From: Methanocella_A sp963769045
GTDB taxonomy: Archaea; Halobacteriota; Methanocellia; Methanocellales; Methanocellaceae
Assembly (NCBI GenBank): GCA_963769045.1
Contig: CAVYKK010000029.1
Span: 186,001 to 250,000, forward strand
Reading direction: 5' to 3'
Length of the DNA: 64,000 bases
Position 1 is the first letter of the stretch, and every line of letters starts with the position of its first letter. A program made the translations under genes and the position numbers. The notes under the pieces are model-generated. The model saw only the letters and a list, made by a program, of their open reading frames with translations, was not told the origin of the DNA and did not search any database. Below, piece after piece: positions 45,069-53,542 of this stretch.

Positions 45069-46211
45069 ATGCAGGAGACGGGCGCTGGCCATGTGGAACG
45101 TAAGCAGGTGAACGAGCTCTACCGGAAAAGCTACAAAAAGCGCATCCTGCTACTCATGATCATCTCGACCCTGCTGGTGCTGGCCGTCCTGTATTCGGCA
45201 TCAGTGGGCACCGCTCAGCTAAGTCTTGGCGACGTCTTCCTGGCCATCATGCACAACCTGGCGGTAAAAACGGCAGGTATTCCCGTCGTCGGCCAGCTTT
45301 TCGCCGCGTTCGGCGAGCCACAGAGCGGCATCGCCGAGATCATCGTCGTTAACATGCGGCTTCCCCGTATCCTGCTCGCGATGCTCACCGGCGTTTGCCT
45401 TGCCGTTGCGGGCGCAGTCATGCAGGGCGTACTGCGTAATCCCCTTGTAAGCCCGTTCACGCTGGGCCTGGCCTCGGCTGCGTCCTTCGGCGCCGCAATC
45501 ACCATCGTGCTTGGTACGGGCATCGTGGGCATGTTCATTGCCGGCGGCAGCAATTACGATATCATTATCAACGCGTTCCTCTTCGGGCTGTTGAGCATGT
45601 TGCTGATCTATGCTATTTCCCGGGCAAGGGGCACCAGCCAGGCGACACTGATCCTGGCGGGCGTCGTGCTCGGATACATCTTCCAGGCCGGCGTCATCAT
45701 CCTGAAATACTGGTCCAACAACGACAAGCTGAAGGACCTCGAGCTGTGGCTTATGGGAGGTATGTGGGGCGCAAACTGGAACGCCGTCCTGATCCTGCTG
45801 CCGATCGCGGTTATCTGTATCATACTGCTCGCGCTGAAAGCGTGGGACCTGAACGCACTGTCGGCCGGCGACGAGATAGCGAAAAACCTCGGCATCCGCG
45901 TCGAGCGGCTGCGGCTGTACTGCCTGATACTGGCGACGGTCGCGGCTTCGAGCTGCCTGGCGTTCACGGGCGTCATCGGGTTCATCGGGCTGATGGCCCC
46001 GCACATCTGTCGCATGCTCATCGGTAACGATCACCGGTACCTCATCCCGTGCTCAGCGCTCATGGGCGGCCTCATCCTGCTATTGTCGGACACGTTCGCC
46101 CGCACGGTATTCAGCCCGCTGGAAATACCGGTCGGCATCATCATGTACATCATCGGCGGCATCTTCTTCCTGTATCTCATACTGAAAGGCAAGGAGAGTC
46201 ACATTTACTGA
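45069..46211 (+). CDS. ABC importer permease, FecCD/BtuC family
   Basis: About 380 residues with roughly ten helices and the family hallmarks MRLPRILLAMLTGVCLAVAG, GVLRNPLVSPFTLGLASAAS, the coupling GDEIAKNLGIRVERLR and GFIGLMAPHICRMLIGNDHR. It forms the dimeric pore of the type II importer with the ATPase downstream. The start ATG 45069 (MQETGAGHVERKQ) is preferred over GTG 45057; AGGTGTG stands upstream. Separated by about 140 nt from the binding-protein gene; 19 nt before the ATPase gene. Confidence 0.93.
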   Translation: MQETGAGHVERKQVNELYRKSYKKRILLLMIISTLLVLAVLYSASVGTAQLSLGDVFLAIMHNLAVKTAGIPVVGQLFAAFGEPQSGIAEIIVVNMRLPRILLAMLTGVCLAVAGAVMQGVLRNPLVSPFTLGLASAASFGAAITIVLGTGIVGMFIAGGSNYDIIINAFLFGLLSMLLIYAISRARGTSQATLILAGVVLGYIFQAGVIILKYWSNNDKLKDLELWLMGGMWGANWNAVLILLPIAVICIILLALKAWDLNALSAGDEIAKNLGIRVERLRLYCLILATVAASSCLAFTGVIGFIGLMAPHICRMLIGNDHRYLIPCSALMGGLILLLSDTFARTVFSPLEIPVGIIMYIIGGIFFLYLILKGKESHIY

Positions 46212-46230
46212 TATTTACTGAGGGGATAAG

Positions 46231-47001
46231 ATGAAGATCAAGATCGAGGGCCTGGGCGTGGATTATGGCGCACATAAAGCGCTGGACGACGTCTCGTTCG
46301 AAGGGAGCTCCGGCGAGGTGATCAGCGTCATCGGGCCGAACGGCTCGGGCAAGAGCACGCTGATCAAGTGCATCGCACAGGTGCATAAGCCCACGAGAGG
46401 GAAGGTCAGCCTCAACGATAAGGATGCCCTCAAGATGGATCCCCTCGAAATCGCGAAGCTGATCGGCTACGTTCCCCAGAATTTCCACTACCTGTTCTTC
46501 TCTACGGTCATGGAGACGGTCCTGCTTGGCAGGAAGCCCCACATTAAATGGAAGATATCTCCGCATGACCTCGAAATAGTACAGCAGGCGCTGGACAGCA
46601 TGAACATCCGGGAATTTGCCGGCAAGTTCATGGACCAGCTCAGCGGCGGGGAGAAACAGAAAGTCTACATTGCCCGCGCCCTCGCCCAGGAGCCGGAGCT
46701 GTTTTTATTCGACGAGCCCACGAGCAACCTGGACCTGAAGCACCAGATCGAGGTGCTGGAGATCACCCGCCGGCTCACCAAGAGCAGGGGTACGTCCATG
46801 ATCGTGGCGCTCCACGACCTCAACCTGGCATACACGTACTCCGACACGGTGATCGTGCTGAACAAAGGACGGATTTATGCCTGCGGCAAGCCCGTTGACG
46901 TCCTGACACCGGAGACTATACAAGCAGTCTACGACGTGGAGGCTACAATCGTCGAGAGCGAATTCGGGCGGCACATCGTGCCCCTGAAAGTGAAAATTTG
47001 A
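46231..47001 (+). CDS. ABC importer ATPase, FecE/BtuD family
   Basis: 256 residues. Walker A IGPNGSGKSTLIK, Q-loop YVPQ, signature QLSGGEKQKVYIARALA, Walker B LFLFDEPTSNLDLKHQ and the switch His in VALHDLNLAYTYSD. It energises the importer of the two preceding genes. Start ATG 46231 after GGGGATAAG. A word-built inverted repeat begins 6 nt after the stop. Confidence 0.95.
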   Translation: MKIKIEGLGVDYGAHKALDDVSFEGSSGEVISVIGPNGSGKSTLIKCIAQVHKPTRGKVSLNDKDALKMDPLEIAKLIGYVPQNFHYLFFSTVMETVLLGRKPHIKWKISPHDLEIVQQALDSMNIREFAGKFMDQLSGGEKQKVYIARALAQEPELFLFDEPTSNLDLKHQIEVLEITRRLTKSRGTSMIVALHDLNLAYTYSDTVIVLNKGRIYACGKPVDVLTPETIQAVYDVEATIVESEFGRHIVPLKVKI

Positions 47002-47006
47002 CTTTT

Positions 47007-47199
47007 AGGTCTCAGAGGTAACAAGAGGTCACAGAGCTCAGCACAGAGGCCACAGAGGCCACAGAGGTACTCACAGAGGACGATTTTAAAAGATGGCTTC
47101 CGGCAATGATATTATTATATAAACCTCTGTGTCGTCCTCTGTGGCCTCTGTGCCCTCTGTGCTGAGCTCTGTGACCTCTCGGAACCTCATTGACCTCTA
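47007..47199. repeat. Inverted repeat built from GGTCACAGAG words (sister of 56781-56974)
   Basis: Left arm 47007-47082 and right arm about 47122-47199 share GGTCACAGAGCTCAGCACAGAGG (in pieces) and further GGCCACAGAG words; the loop is AT-rich. It links the 3' ends of the convergent importer ATPase and UbiA genes and overlaps the UbiA stop codon. The left arm shares a run of more than 30 bases with the element at 56.8 kb. Confidence 0.92.
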
Positions 47200-48114
47200 A
47201 AGATGGATGAAGACCAGGTACGCGTCCGTCAGTAGTATAAACAGCAGGTAACACCCGACGTTGATTTGCACGAGCTTTTCAGCAGTCTCCCGCGCGCGCG
47301 GCCGCGTGAAAAGCCCGTACAACGCAGGCAGCAGTGGCACGAAAGAGAATAACAGCAAGGGCAGGAAGTCGATCGCATATTGCCCGAGGGAGAGTATCGC
47401 GGTGCAGATGGTAGCCAGAATACAGAACAGGCCGGCAGTGGCGAAGCCTGTTGCCCGGCCTTTGCGGGCGATGAAATTATTCTTGCCGCTGGCGATGTCA
47501 CCCTCCATGTCGGGCACTTCCACGTTGACGATGAACGAAAGCGAGTACAACAGCAACGGCACGAGGAAGGCCAGGAACAGCGGCGAAAACGACCCGTATT
47601 GTGAGAAGTCGCCGATGGCCGGCATGAGAAAACCTACGGCGATCATTGTCGCGATCTCGCCCAGGCCCCGGTACGCCAGACGGACCGGCGGGGCGGTGTA
47701 ATACCAGCTGAGCAGGTTACCGAAGATGGCGAAGCCCAGGTACGCGACCGGGAAAGCGTAAACGACGGTGAATACGGCCCCCAGCGCGACCGAGAGGACG
47801 GCCAGCGACAGGCCGAACCACTTCGAAAAGGCGAGCAGCTCCGGGTGCTTCGGCAGGATGCCGCTGCCACCTGACAGCGCGCCCGCGGTCGTCTTTGCAT
47901 CGACCTCGTAGTCATAATAATCGTTACTGTAATGTACGGACAAATGGCCTATCATGAGCACGACATAGCCGAAGACGAAGCGATCGATGCTGAATGCGGT
48001 CCCTGCCGCGACTGCCAGCAGGGCGCCCATCAGGTACAGGGAATAGCCGAGCCAGAGAAAACGCAGCCTGCCGAGCTTGACGATATTTAGAAACGTGCGG
48101 TATCGGGAAGCCAT
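47197..48114 (-). CDS. UbiA family prenyltransferase
   Basis: 305 residues with about eight helices. The first Asp-rich motif HYSNDYYDYEVDAKT and the second VEVPDMEGDIASGKN bind Mg-diphosphate. It transfers a prenyl chain to an aromatic or lipid acceptor in the membrane; in this group MenA-like and archaeal ether-lipid enzymes are both known, and MenA-like length and motifs fit. The start ATG 48114 (MASRYRTFLNIVK) has a TATA-like TTTATATTATT about 20 nt upstream; a start at 48138 is possible. The open frame runs to 48249 without family similarity. Confidence 0.88.
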   Translation of the reverse strand: MASRYRTFLNIVKLGRLRFLWLGYSLYLMGALLAVAAGTAFSIDRFVFGYVVLMIGHLSVHYSNDYYDYEVDAKTTAGALSGGSGILPKHPELLAFSKWFGLSLAVLSVALGAVFTVVYAFPVAYLGFAIFGNLLSWYYTAPPVRLAYRGLGEIATMIAVGFLMPAIGDFSQYGSFSPLFLAFLVPLLLYSLSFIVNVEVPDMEGDIASGKNNFIARKGRATGFATAGLFCILATICTAILSLGQYAIDFLPLLLFSFVPLLPALYGLFTRPRARETAEKLVQINVGCYLLFILLTDAYLVFIHL

Positions 48115-48282
48115 CGGTCTCAATAATATAAATGACATTATATTATTAAACCGTTGCTGATGTCCGCACCGATCGATGTCGTGGCGATCGCCAGGTCCAC
48201 GGGCACGGTCAGGCCCCTGACAGGTATGGCAAAAGCTATTAAAATACATGACTGACTATGATACCACGGGACAGTGAGCAAG

Positions 48283-48660
48283 ATGGCAGACAGGGAAAAG
48301 ATCAAGGCGTTCGTACAGGGCGTGTTATGCTGCGGGTGTGCGGAAGAGGTATTCAAGATCATCGAGTCCCGTCATGCGAAGAAAGGCAACGTCAGGTACG
48401 ACCGAATCAATATCGGCAACCGGCTGCTTATATACGTCTTTCGTGCAGACGACCCGGAGTTCGTCGGGGAAGAGTTGCCTGGTATACTCCTTGCCGGCAG
48501 GAAAGAGCGGGATGACCGGGGCTTCAACCGTTTCAGGCTGGTGCTGGCCACAGATGCGCCGGCGGCAGGCGTTGCGGCGATGACCGCATACAAAAAGACG
48601 GGCCTGGCAGACGATCGCCTGTTCATTCACGTGGTGCACCCGGCGCAGATCGAGTTCTAA
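48283..48660 (+). CDS. Hypothetical protein
   Basis: 125 residues. It starts MADREKIKAFVQGVLCCGCAEEVFKII, with a CCGC cluster that could bind metal, then an alpha/beta body (YDRINIGNRLLIYVFRADDP, FNRFRLVLATDAPA) ending RLFIHVVHPAQIEF. I do not recognise it. GTG 48274, three codons earlier, could be the start. It lies before the zinc-ribbon array but 130 nt away with its own promoter between, so co-transcription is doubtful. Confidence 0.7.
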   Translation: MADREKIKAFVQGVLCCGCAEEVFKIIESRHAKKGNVRYDRINIGNRLLIYVFRADDPEFVGEELPGILLAGRKERDDRGFNRFRLVLATDAPAAGVAAMTAYKKTGLADDRLFIHVVHPAQIEF

Positions 48661-48795
48661 TGCCGTCCAAATGTGCTGACGTGGTTCGATAATCACGGCC
48701 ATACCCCTGCCAATATATAAACTAACCAAAGATATGTTTTTATAGTAGATTGTACCTATTCGTATTGCGGATTTCGATCTGCAAGAGTAAAATCA

Positions 48796-48966
48796 ATGAT
48801 AGATAATAGAAGCAGGGGTCCGAGAGAAGATTTCGGTCCCAGAGAAATGCACAAGGCGACTTGTTCTGATTGTGGTAAAGAATGCGAAGTACCTTTTAAG
48901 CCCGCCGAGGACAGACCGGTCTATTGCCGTGACTGCCTTCCCGCGCACAGAAAACCAAGGTTCTAA
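48796..48966 (+). CDS. CxxC-x17-CxxC zinc-ribbon protein, copy 2
   Basis: 56 residues from ATG 48796 (MIDNRSRGPREDFGPREM). The ribbon is CSDC-x17-CRDC and the end is AHRKPRF. First of three tandem copies. A promoter-like TATATAAACTAACC and a TTTTTATAGTAG stand 60-80 nt upstream. Its N-terminus is the most divergent of the array. Confidence 0.85.
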   Translation: MIDNRSRGPREDFGPREMHKATCSDCGKECEVPFKPAEDRPVYCRDCLPAHRKPRF

Positions 48967-48980
48967 GGGGAGTAATTACA

Positions 48981-49148
48981 ATGCGTGACAGTGGATTCAG
49001 AAGGCCCAGGGACATGGGCCCAAGGGATATGCACAAGGCAACCTGCGCCGACTGCGGTAAAGAATGCGAAGTACCTTTCCAGCCGACAGAAGGCAGGCCA
49101 GTTTACTGCCGTGACTGCCTTCCCAAGCACAGAAAGCCGAGATTCTAA
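48981..49148 (+). CDS. CxxC-x17-CxxC zinc-ribbon protein, copy 3
   Basis: 55 residues from ATG 48981 with GGGGAG 10 nt upstream. MRDSGFRRPRDMGPRDMHK precedes the ribbon CADC-x17-CRDC; the end is KHRKPRF. It differs from copy 4 at only one residue, so the two arose by recent duplication. Separated from copy 2 by 14 nt. Confidence 0.87.
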   Translation: MRDSGFRRPRDMGPRDMHKATCADCGKECEVPFQPTEGRPVYCRDCLPKHRKPRF

Positions 49149-49172
49149 ACTTACATAAGGAGATAATAAACA

Positions 49173-49340
49173 ATGAGAGACAGTGGATTCAGAAGGCCCA
49201 GGGACATCGGCCCAAGAGACATGCACAAGGCAACCTGCGCCGACTGCGGTAAAGAATGCGAAGTACCTTTCCAGCCGACAGAAGGCAGGCCGGTTTATTG
49301 CCGCGATTGCCTCCCCAAGCACAGGAAACCAAGGTTCTAA
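49173..49340 (+). CDS. CxxC-x17-CxxC zinc-ribbon protein, copy 4
   Basis: 55 residues from ATG 49173 after AAGGAG. Identical to copy 3 except Ile for Met in RPRDIGPRD. Last gene of the array, followed by a strong terminator. The high basic content outside the ribbon (KATC, HRKPRF) suggests RNA or DNA binding. Confidence 0.87.
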   Translation: MRDSGFRRPRDIGPRDMHKATCADCGKECEVPFQPTEGRPVYCRDCLPKHRKPRF

Positions 49341-49349
49341 ATAAAAAAC

Positions 49350-49380
49350 GCGAGGGGGAAACCCTTCGCTTCACATTTTC
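49350..49380 (+). terminator. Terminator after the zinc-ribbon array
   Basis: GCGAGGGGG and CCCTTCGC pair around AAA (49350-49369), followed by TTCACATTTTC. The T-rich end overlaps the last codons of the convergent Calx-beta gene. Confidence 0.6.
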
Positions 49381-50396
49381 TTCTTTTGCATTATATACGT
49401 CGCTATAATAGCGACTGCTATCATGTAAGTAGCAAGTCCTGGCGCCGGACTCGGCAGCGGGACCGGAGTCGTGCCCGGCAGGGTATATGGCGTCGCTTCA
49501 GGGGTTGGAATCGGCTTAGCCGATGGTGTCGATACTGGCGGGACGGTGGGCGATACGGGCGTTACCGTACCCGTTTCGTACAGGATCACCGAGACGCTGA
49601 CCGGGTCGCCGGCATTGGCGTTCTTAATGTTACCAAGGGTAAGCGTCGCCGTCTCGTTGCCCTCGTCATTCGAATCGTTCAGCGGCGTCAGGTATATCGA
49701 ATAGACCGATTGCCCCGGGGGCAGATGGATGGTGCCGGGTATGCCGACAGGCCTGCCGCTGGCGTCTGCCAGGGAAAAATCCATTCCGTTGGTGGCTGTG
49801 CCGCTGACGAATATGTCCGCGTATGAGTCGACGAGGACGTCGCCGTCCCTGGTGACGTTGAGTATTATAGCCTGCCCCTGTCCTTCGACGCCCCGGTATC
49901 CGCCATCGGGAGGGCTGGCGAATTCCAGCGCCGGCGCGGCGGGGTAATCGACATAGAATGTCCTGGTCTCCTGGTCTGACTCTATGTCCGCATCGCTGTC
50001 ACTCAGCCGGAACGTAATATGTTGTGTGCCGAAGGTGTCGTGATTGGCCGTGTGATAACGGACCCGTATCAGCGCATAGGTACTGCCGGGGCTAAAGACG
50101 ACGGGGTTCGCGCCCAGCAGCTCGTATTGTCCGGCCTCGTTACCGGCCTCGATGGTCTGATCGGCGATACTGAAGGTCACGCGGGAAGAGCCGCTGGTAT
50201 CTCCGGAGCGCAGGAGCGGGTATTCGACCCAGTCATCGTCGTTGGGTACCACGTGTGTCTCGTCATAGTACGTCTGTGGCTGTACCCAGACAATCGAGGA
50301 TGCGGCGGCCCGGGCCGCAGGCGTACAGGACAGAAGGCAGATGCTGATGGCGCACACGATCAATAACAGGAAGAGCGGGCGGTTTATCATGGTCAT
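49371..50396 (-). CDS. Secreted Calx-beta domain surface protein with C-terminal anchor
   Basis: 341 residues. A signal peptide (PLFLLLIVCAISICLLSCTP) is followed by two Calx-beta-like domains: residues about 60-150 (GSTYALIRVRYHTANHDTFG) and 160-270 (NGMDFSLADASG, LPPGQSVYSIYLTPLNDSND). A Pro/Thr linker (about 280-320) leads to a C-terminal helix ATYMIAVAIIATYIMQKKKM that would anchor it with a basic tail. The domain type recurs in the broken protease at 15-18.7 kb. Probably calcium-binding adhesin or envelope protein. Start ATG 50396 or ATG 50390. Confidence 0.85.
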   Translation of the reverse strand: MTMINRPLFLLLIVCAISICLLSCTPAARAAASSIVWVQPQTYYDETHVVPNDDDWVEYPLLRSGDTSGSSRVTFSIADQTIEAGNEAGQYELLGANPVVFSPGSTYALIRVRYHTANHDTFGTQHITFRLSDSDADIESDQETRTFYVDYPAAPALEFASPPDGGYRGVEGQGQAIILNVTRDGDVLVDSYADIFVSGTATNGMDFSLADASGRPVGIPGTIHLPPGQSVYSIYLTPLNDSNDEGNETATLTLGNIKNANAGDPVSVSVILYETGTVTPVSPTVPPVSTPSAKPIPTPEATPYTLPGTTPVPLPSPAPGLATYMIAVAIIATYIMQKKKM

Positions 50397-50495
50397 AGAA
50401 CTGCAACCGGTCTATGATCGTTTGTACAGTCCTATGATAAGAGATTATCCGTCGATCAATCATTCATGTAACTTCTTGTACATGTTGGCCTGCAA

Positions 50496-50590
50496 CAAAC
50501 ACAACGTACACGACGTCTAATAATACGGCTACGCATGCCCTTTTCCGACAAATCGTCGTGTACGTCGTGTACGTCGTGTACGTTGTGTTA
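50496..50590. repeat. Inverted repeat built from GTACACGAC words (sister of 41101-41201)
   Basis: Left arm 50496-50516; right arm 50553-50590, longer by two words. The right arm plus AAGTGCCGGC is the same as at 41.2 kb. The loop TAATAATACGGCTACGC resembles the reverse complement of the loop at 41.1 kb (TAATAATAAGGCTACGC), as if the central part had been inverted between the two. It lies between the divergent Calx-beta and cobD genes. Confidence 0.9.
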
Positions 50591-50700
50591 AGTGCCGGCT
50601 CAGCGAATACAATATTCCACCAATGACTATTATGTCAGGCCTCACTCCAAAAAATTTAATATAACGAAAGTAAAATTGAGTAACCTCGGAGTGCGACCCA

Positions 50701-51798
50701 TTGTTTATCAGGAAAGAGCTTTTGCAACTGGCACCATGCGCACATGGGGGACGGCTGCACGAGATCGCAGAGCGCAGGGGACTTAAGGAAGCTGACCTGC
50801 TCGACTTCAGCGTCAACCTCAACCCGTATCTGCCCATGGACAGCCGTGACGCAATAGCAAAAGCATGCGATGGCATCGCCTCGTACCCGGACAACAGGTA
50901 CGAGGAATTCCGCGCCAGTGCCGCCAGGTTCTGCGGTGCCCGGCCGGATCAGATTGTGCCGGGCAATGGCTCAAGCGAGATCATACGGCTTTTTGCCGAG
51001 GTCGCGCTGACCCGCGGCGACGTCGTTGCCATCCCCGGACCGACGTTCGGCGAGTACGAGCAGCAGTGCCGCCTGTTCGGCGCAGGCGTGCGGTACGTGA
51101 AGATGTCGGATATCGTCAAGGGCGAGTTCTGGCACCTTAACGGCTGCAAAGCTACGTTTTTCTGCAACCCCAACAACCCGGACGGCCGTCTCATGCCCGC
51201 CAGTTTCGTGCTGAAGCTGGCCGATTATTGCAAGGAGCATGGAATTGCACTTGCCGTGGACGAGGCGTTCATCGACCTGGCGGACCCTTCGCAGAGCGTG
51301 GCCCGGCACGTGGAGGACTATGACAACATGCTCGTACTACGGTCGCTGACCAAGTGCTTTGCCATCCCCGGCTTCCGGCTGGGCTTCGGTGTCGCCTGCG
51401 GGGATGCCACGGCATCGCTCAACGTGATAAGGCTGACTTGGAACGTGGATAGTGTCGCGGCCGAAGCCGGGGCTTATTACATGGACCATGCGACCGCATA
51501 CCTGGGCCTGTCCCGTGAGTACATCAGGAGGGAGCTGGAGTGGCTGGCCAGCCAGATCGCCGCTATCAAAGGCCTGAAGATGCTCCCCTCGAGCGTCAAC
51601 TACTTCCTGGTCGACGTGAGCGGGGCCGGCTTGACGTCGGCCGAGTTCGCCGTCCGCATGCTGGAGCGTGGTATCGTCGTCCGTGACTGCTCGTCGTTCC
51701 GGATGCTGGGCGACTCGTATATACGGCTGGCTGTACGGGTAAGAGAAGAGAACGAGCGGCTGGTCAAAGCCCTGAAGGCTGCCGCCGGGTCGCCATGA
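50701..51798 (+). CDS. cobD: Threonine-phosphate decarboxylase (PLP enzyme)
   Basis: 365 residues of the class I/II aminotransferase fold related to HisC. LAPCAHGGRLHEIAERRG is typical of CobD, GNGSSEIIRL binds the PLP phosphate, FFCNPNNPDGRLMP is the substrate loop, AVDEAFIDL and the PLP lysine in LRSLTKCFAIPGFRLGFG. It makes (R)-1-amino-2-propanol phosphate for the corrinoid side chain. HisC itself is the alternative, but the downstream cob genes decide. Start TTG 50701, GGAGTG about 10 nt upstream. Overlaps cbiB by 4 nt (ATGA). Confidence 0.9.
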   Translation: MFIRKELLQLAPCAHGGRLHEIAERRGLKEADLLDFSVNLNPYLPMDSRDAIAKACDGIASYPDNRYEEFRASAARFCGARPDQIVPGNGSSEIIRLFAEVALTRGDVVAIPGPTFGEYEQQCRLFGAGVRYVKMSDIVKGEFWHLNGCKATFFCNPNNPDGRLMPASFVLKLADYCKEHGIALAVDEAFIDLADPSQSVARHVEDYDNMLVLRSLTKCFAIPGFRLGFGVACGDATASLNVIRLTWNVDSVAAEAGAYYMDHATAYLGLSREYIRRELEWLASQIAAIKGLKMLPSSVNYFLVDVSGAGLTSAEFAVRMLERGIVVRDCSSFRMLGDSYIRLAVRVREENERLVKALKAAAGSP

Positions 51799-52754
51799 TC
51801 GCGTTTATGCTGGAGGCTTTCCTCCTCGCCATAGTCATTGATCTGTTCTTCGGAGAGCCTGCGCCCGCTTTCCATCCGGTCGTCTGGATCGGGAAATTCA
51901 TCGCCATTCTGGATAAGCTGGCGCCCCGCCGGCTCAAGTATGCCTATGGCTTTTTCATGGCCTTCACGACGATTGCCGTCACCGTCGTTATCGGCTGTGG
52001 GCTAAGCTGGCTTTCATACCGGGTCTCGCCGCTGCTCGGGCTGGCTGTGACCGCGTACCTGATCAAGTCGACCTTTTCGCTCTCGTTCCTGTGGCGCATT
52101 TCACGAGAGATATATGACGACCTGAAGGCAGGCCGCTTTGAAACTGCCCGTGCTAAGCTGCCGGCGCTGGTCGGCCGGGACGTGAGCAAGCTCGACGCCG
52201 GCCAGATGTCCTCCTGTGTGACCGAGTCGCTGGGAGAAAGCTACGTGGACGGCATCGTGTCGCCACTCATCTATTTTACGCTGCTCGGCCTGCCCGGCAC
52301 GCTTGCATACCGTGCGATCAACACGCTGGACTCCATGGTGGGATACAAGGATGTGAAGCACCTGCAGACAGGATTCGCCTCTGCGAAGATCGACGACCTG
52401 GCCAACTATGTGCCCGCCCGGCTTGCCATTATCATCATTGCCATCGTCTCGCCGATCGTGGGCAGCCCGATGCTGACCGTCAGGACGGCATTGAGAGACG
52501 GCAGAAAGCCGCCCAGCATCAACTCGGGATACCCGATGGCGGCCTTCGCCGGTGCGCTCGGCATCAGGATGGAGAAGCTTAAGTATTACGTGCTGGGCGC
52601 CGGGCTCAGGCCGTGCGTGCCGGACGATATCCCTCGCGCTATACGCCTGAACCGGGCTGCTTCCGCTTTGTTGCTCCTGATTGCTATAGCGGTCATATAC
52701 CTCTTCGGACTGCCGCTGACGTGGGGGGTGTTCACCTGGCCGGCAATATGGTAA
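51795..52754 (+). CDS. cbiB: Adenosylcobinamide-phosphate synthase
   Basis: 319 residues, membrane protein. The family start IDLFFGEPAPAFHPVVWIGK, DGIVSPLIYFTLLGLPGTLAYRAINTLDSMVGYK and GYPMAAFAGALGIRMEKL are diagnostic of CbiB/CobD(bacterial). It attaches aminopropanol (phosphate) to adenosylcobyric acid. Start ATG 51795 overlaps the upstream stop. Overlaps cobS by 7 nt. Confidence 0.95.
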   Translation: MIAFMLEAFLLAIVIDLFFGEPAPAFHPVVWIGKFIAILDKLAPRRLKYAYGFFMAFTTIAVTVVIGCGLSWLSYRVSPLLGLAVTAYLIKSTFSLSFLWRISREIYDDLKAGRFETARAKLPALVGRDVSKLDAGQMSSCVTESLGESYVDGIVSPLIYFTLLGLPGTLAYRAINTLDSMVGYKDVKHLQTGFASAKIDDLANYVPARLAIIIIAIVSPIVGSPMLTVRTALRDGRKPPSINSGYPMAAFAGALGIRMEKLKYYVLGAGLRPCVPDDIPRAIRLNRAASALLLLIAIAVIYLFGLPLTWGVFTWPAIW

Positions 52755-53542
52755 AAGGCTTCAGGGCGGCCATCGGCTTCCTGACCACCATACCGGTGCG
52801 CGTGAGAGACGACGATTATGACAGCTTTGTCTCCCGGCTGTACCTGTTCATCCCGGCCGGTCTGCTGGCCGGCCTGCTGATCGGTATGGCGGGCCTGGCA
52901 TTTCAATGGCTCTTGCCTGTGCCGTTCGCGGCGGCACTGGCCGTGGCGTGCGTCATCCTGCTGACCGGCATCAACCACATCGACGGGCTGTCGGACATGG
53001 CGGACGGCCTGGTCACTTCCGGCCCGCCGGAGAAGAAGATCAGGTCGATGAAGGATGTCCATGCGGGCGCAGGAGGCATACTGGCCATCGGCCTGGACCT
53101 GCTCTTCCTGTATGCATTGCTCTCGACCTTCGCCGGGTCGGATATTCCTGTACTTCTCCCGATCTTTGTTGCCGAGGTCTGCGCGAAGGTGGCTATGATT
53201 ACTGTAATTGCCTTCGGTAAGAGCCTGGGCCCCGGAATGGGAGCAGTAGTCATAGCGGCGGCTAAAAAGAGCCATTACATGACGGGCATCATCATAGCCT
53301 GGGCGGCCATTACGATCGCGGTAGTCGTTACCGGGATGTTTTATAACGGCCTCCCATTATGGCGCATCTGGCTCGCGGGACTCCTTGCTATGCTGTCCCC
53401 GCTGGTTGTGGCAGCGGTTGTGCTGGCGACAGCGGACCGTAACTTCGGAGGCGTGAACGGCGATATTATGGGTGCGGCCAATGAATCGGCGAGGATAGCG
53501 GCGCTCGCCGTCATGGGAGCGGTACTGTGGATGCACTGGTGA
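52748..53542 (+). CDS. cobS: Adenosylcobinamide-GDP ribazoletransferase
   Basis: 264 residues, seven or so helices. FRAAIGFLTTIPV at the N-terminus, the Asp-rich motif NHIDGLSDMADGLVT that binds metal, and KDVHAGAGGILAIGLDLL mark CobS. It joins activated cobinamide to alpha-ribazole at the membrane. Start ATG 52748 (MVKGFRAAIG). Overlaps both neighbours, 16 nt with cobY. Confidence 0.95.
   Translation: MVKGFRAAIGFLTTIPVRVRDDDYDSFVSRLYLFIPAGLLAGLLIGMAGLAFQWLLPVPFAAALAVACVILLTGINHIDGLSDMADGLVTSGPPEKKIRSMKDVHAGAGGILAIGLDLLFLYALLSTFAGSDIPVLLPIFVAEVCAKVAMITVIAFGKSLGPGMGAVVIAAAKKSHYMTGIIIAWAAITIAVVVTGMFYNGLPLWRIWLAGLLAMLSPLVVAAVVLATADRNFGGVNGDIMGAANESARIAALAVMGAVLWMHW

Noticed and set aside
47280..47310. 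CG-alternating string in the UbiA gene as a seventh motif copy
   Set aside because: It lacks the GCGCTCGCG core and lies within coding sequence, where it encodes part of a normal membrane loop.
48963..49322. Minus-strand frame of 119 residues across the zinc-ribbon array
   Set aside because: Its internal duplication only mirrors the duplicated plus-strand genes, which have ribosome sites and a conserved Cys pattern.
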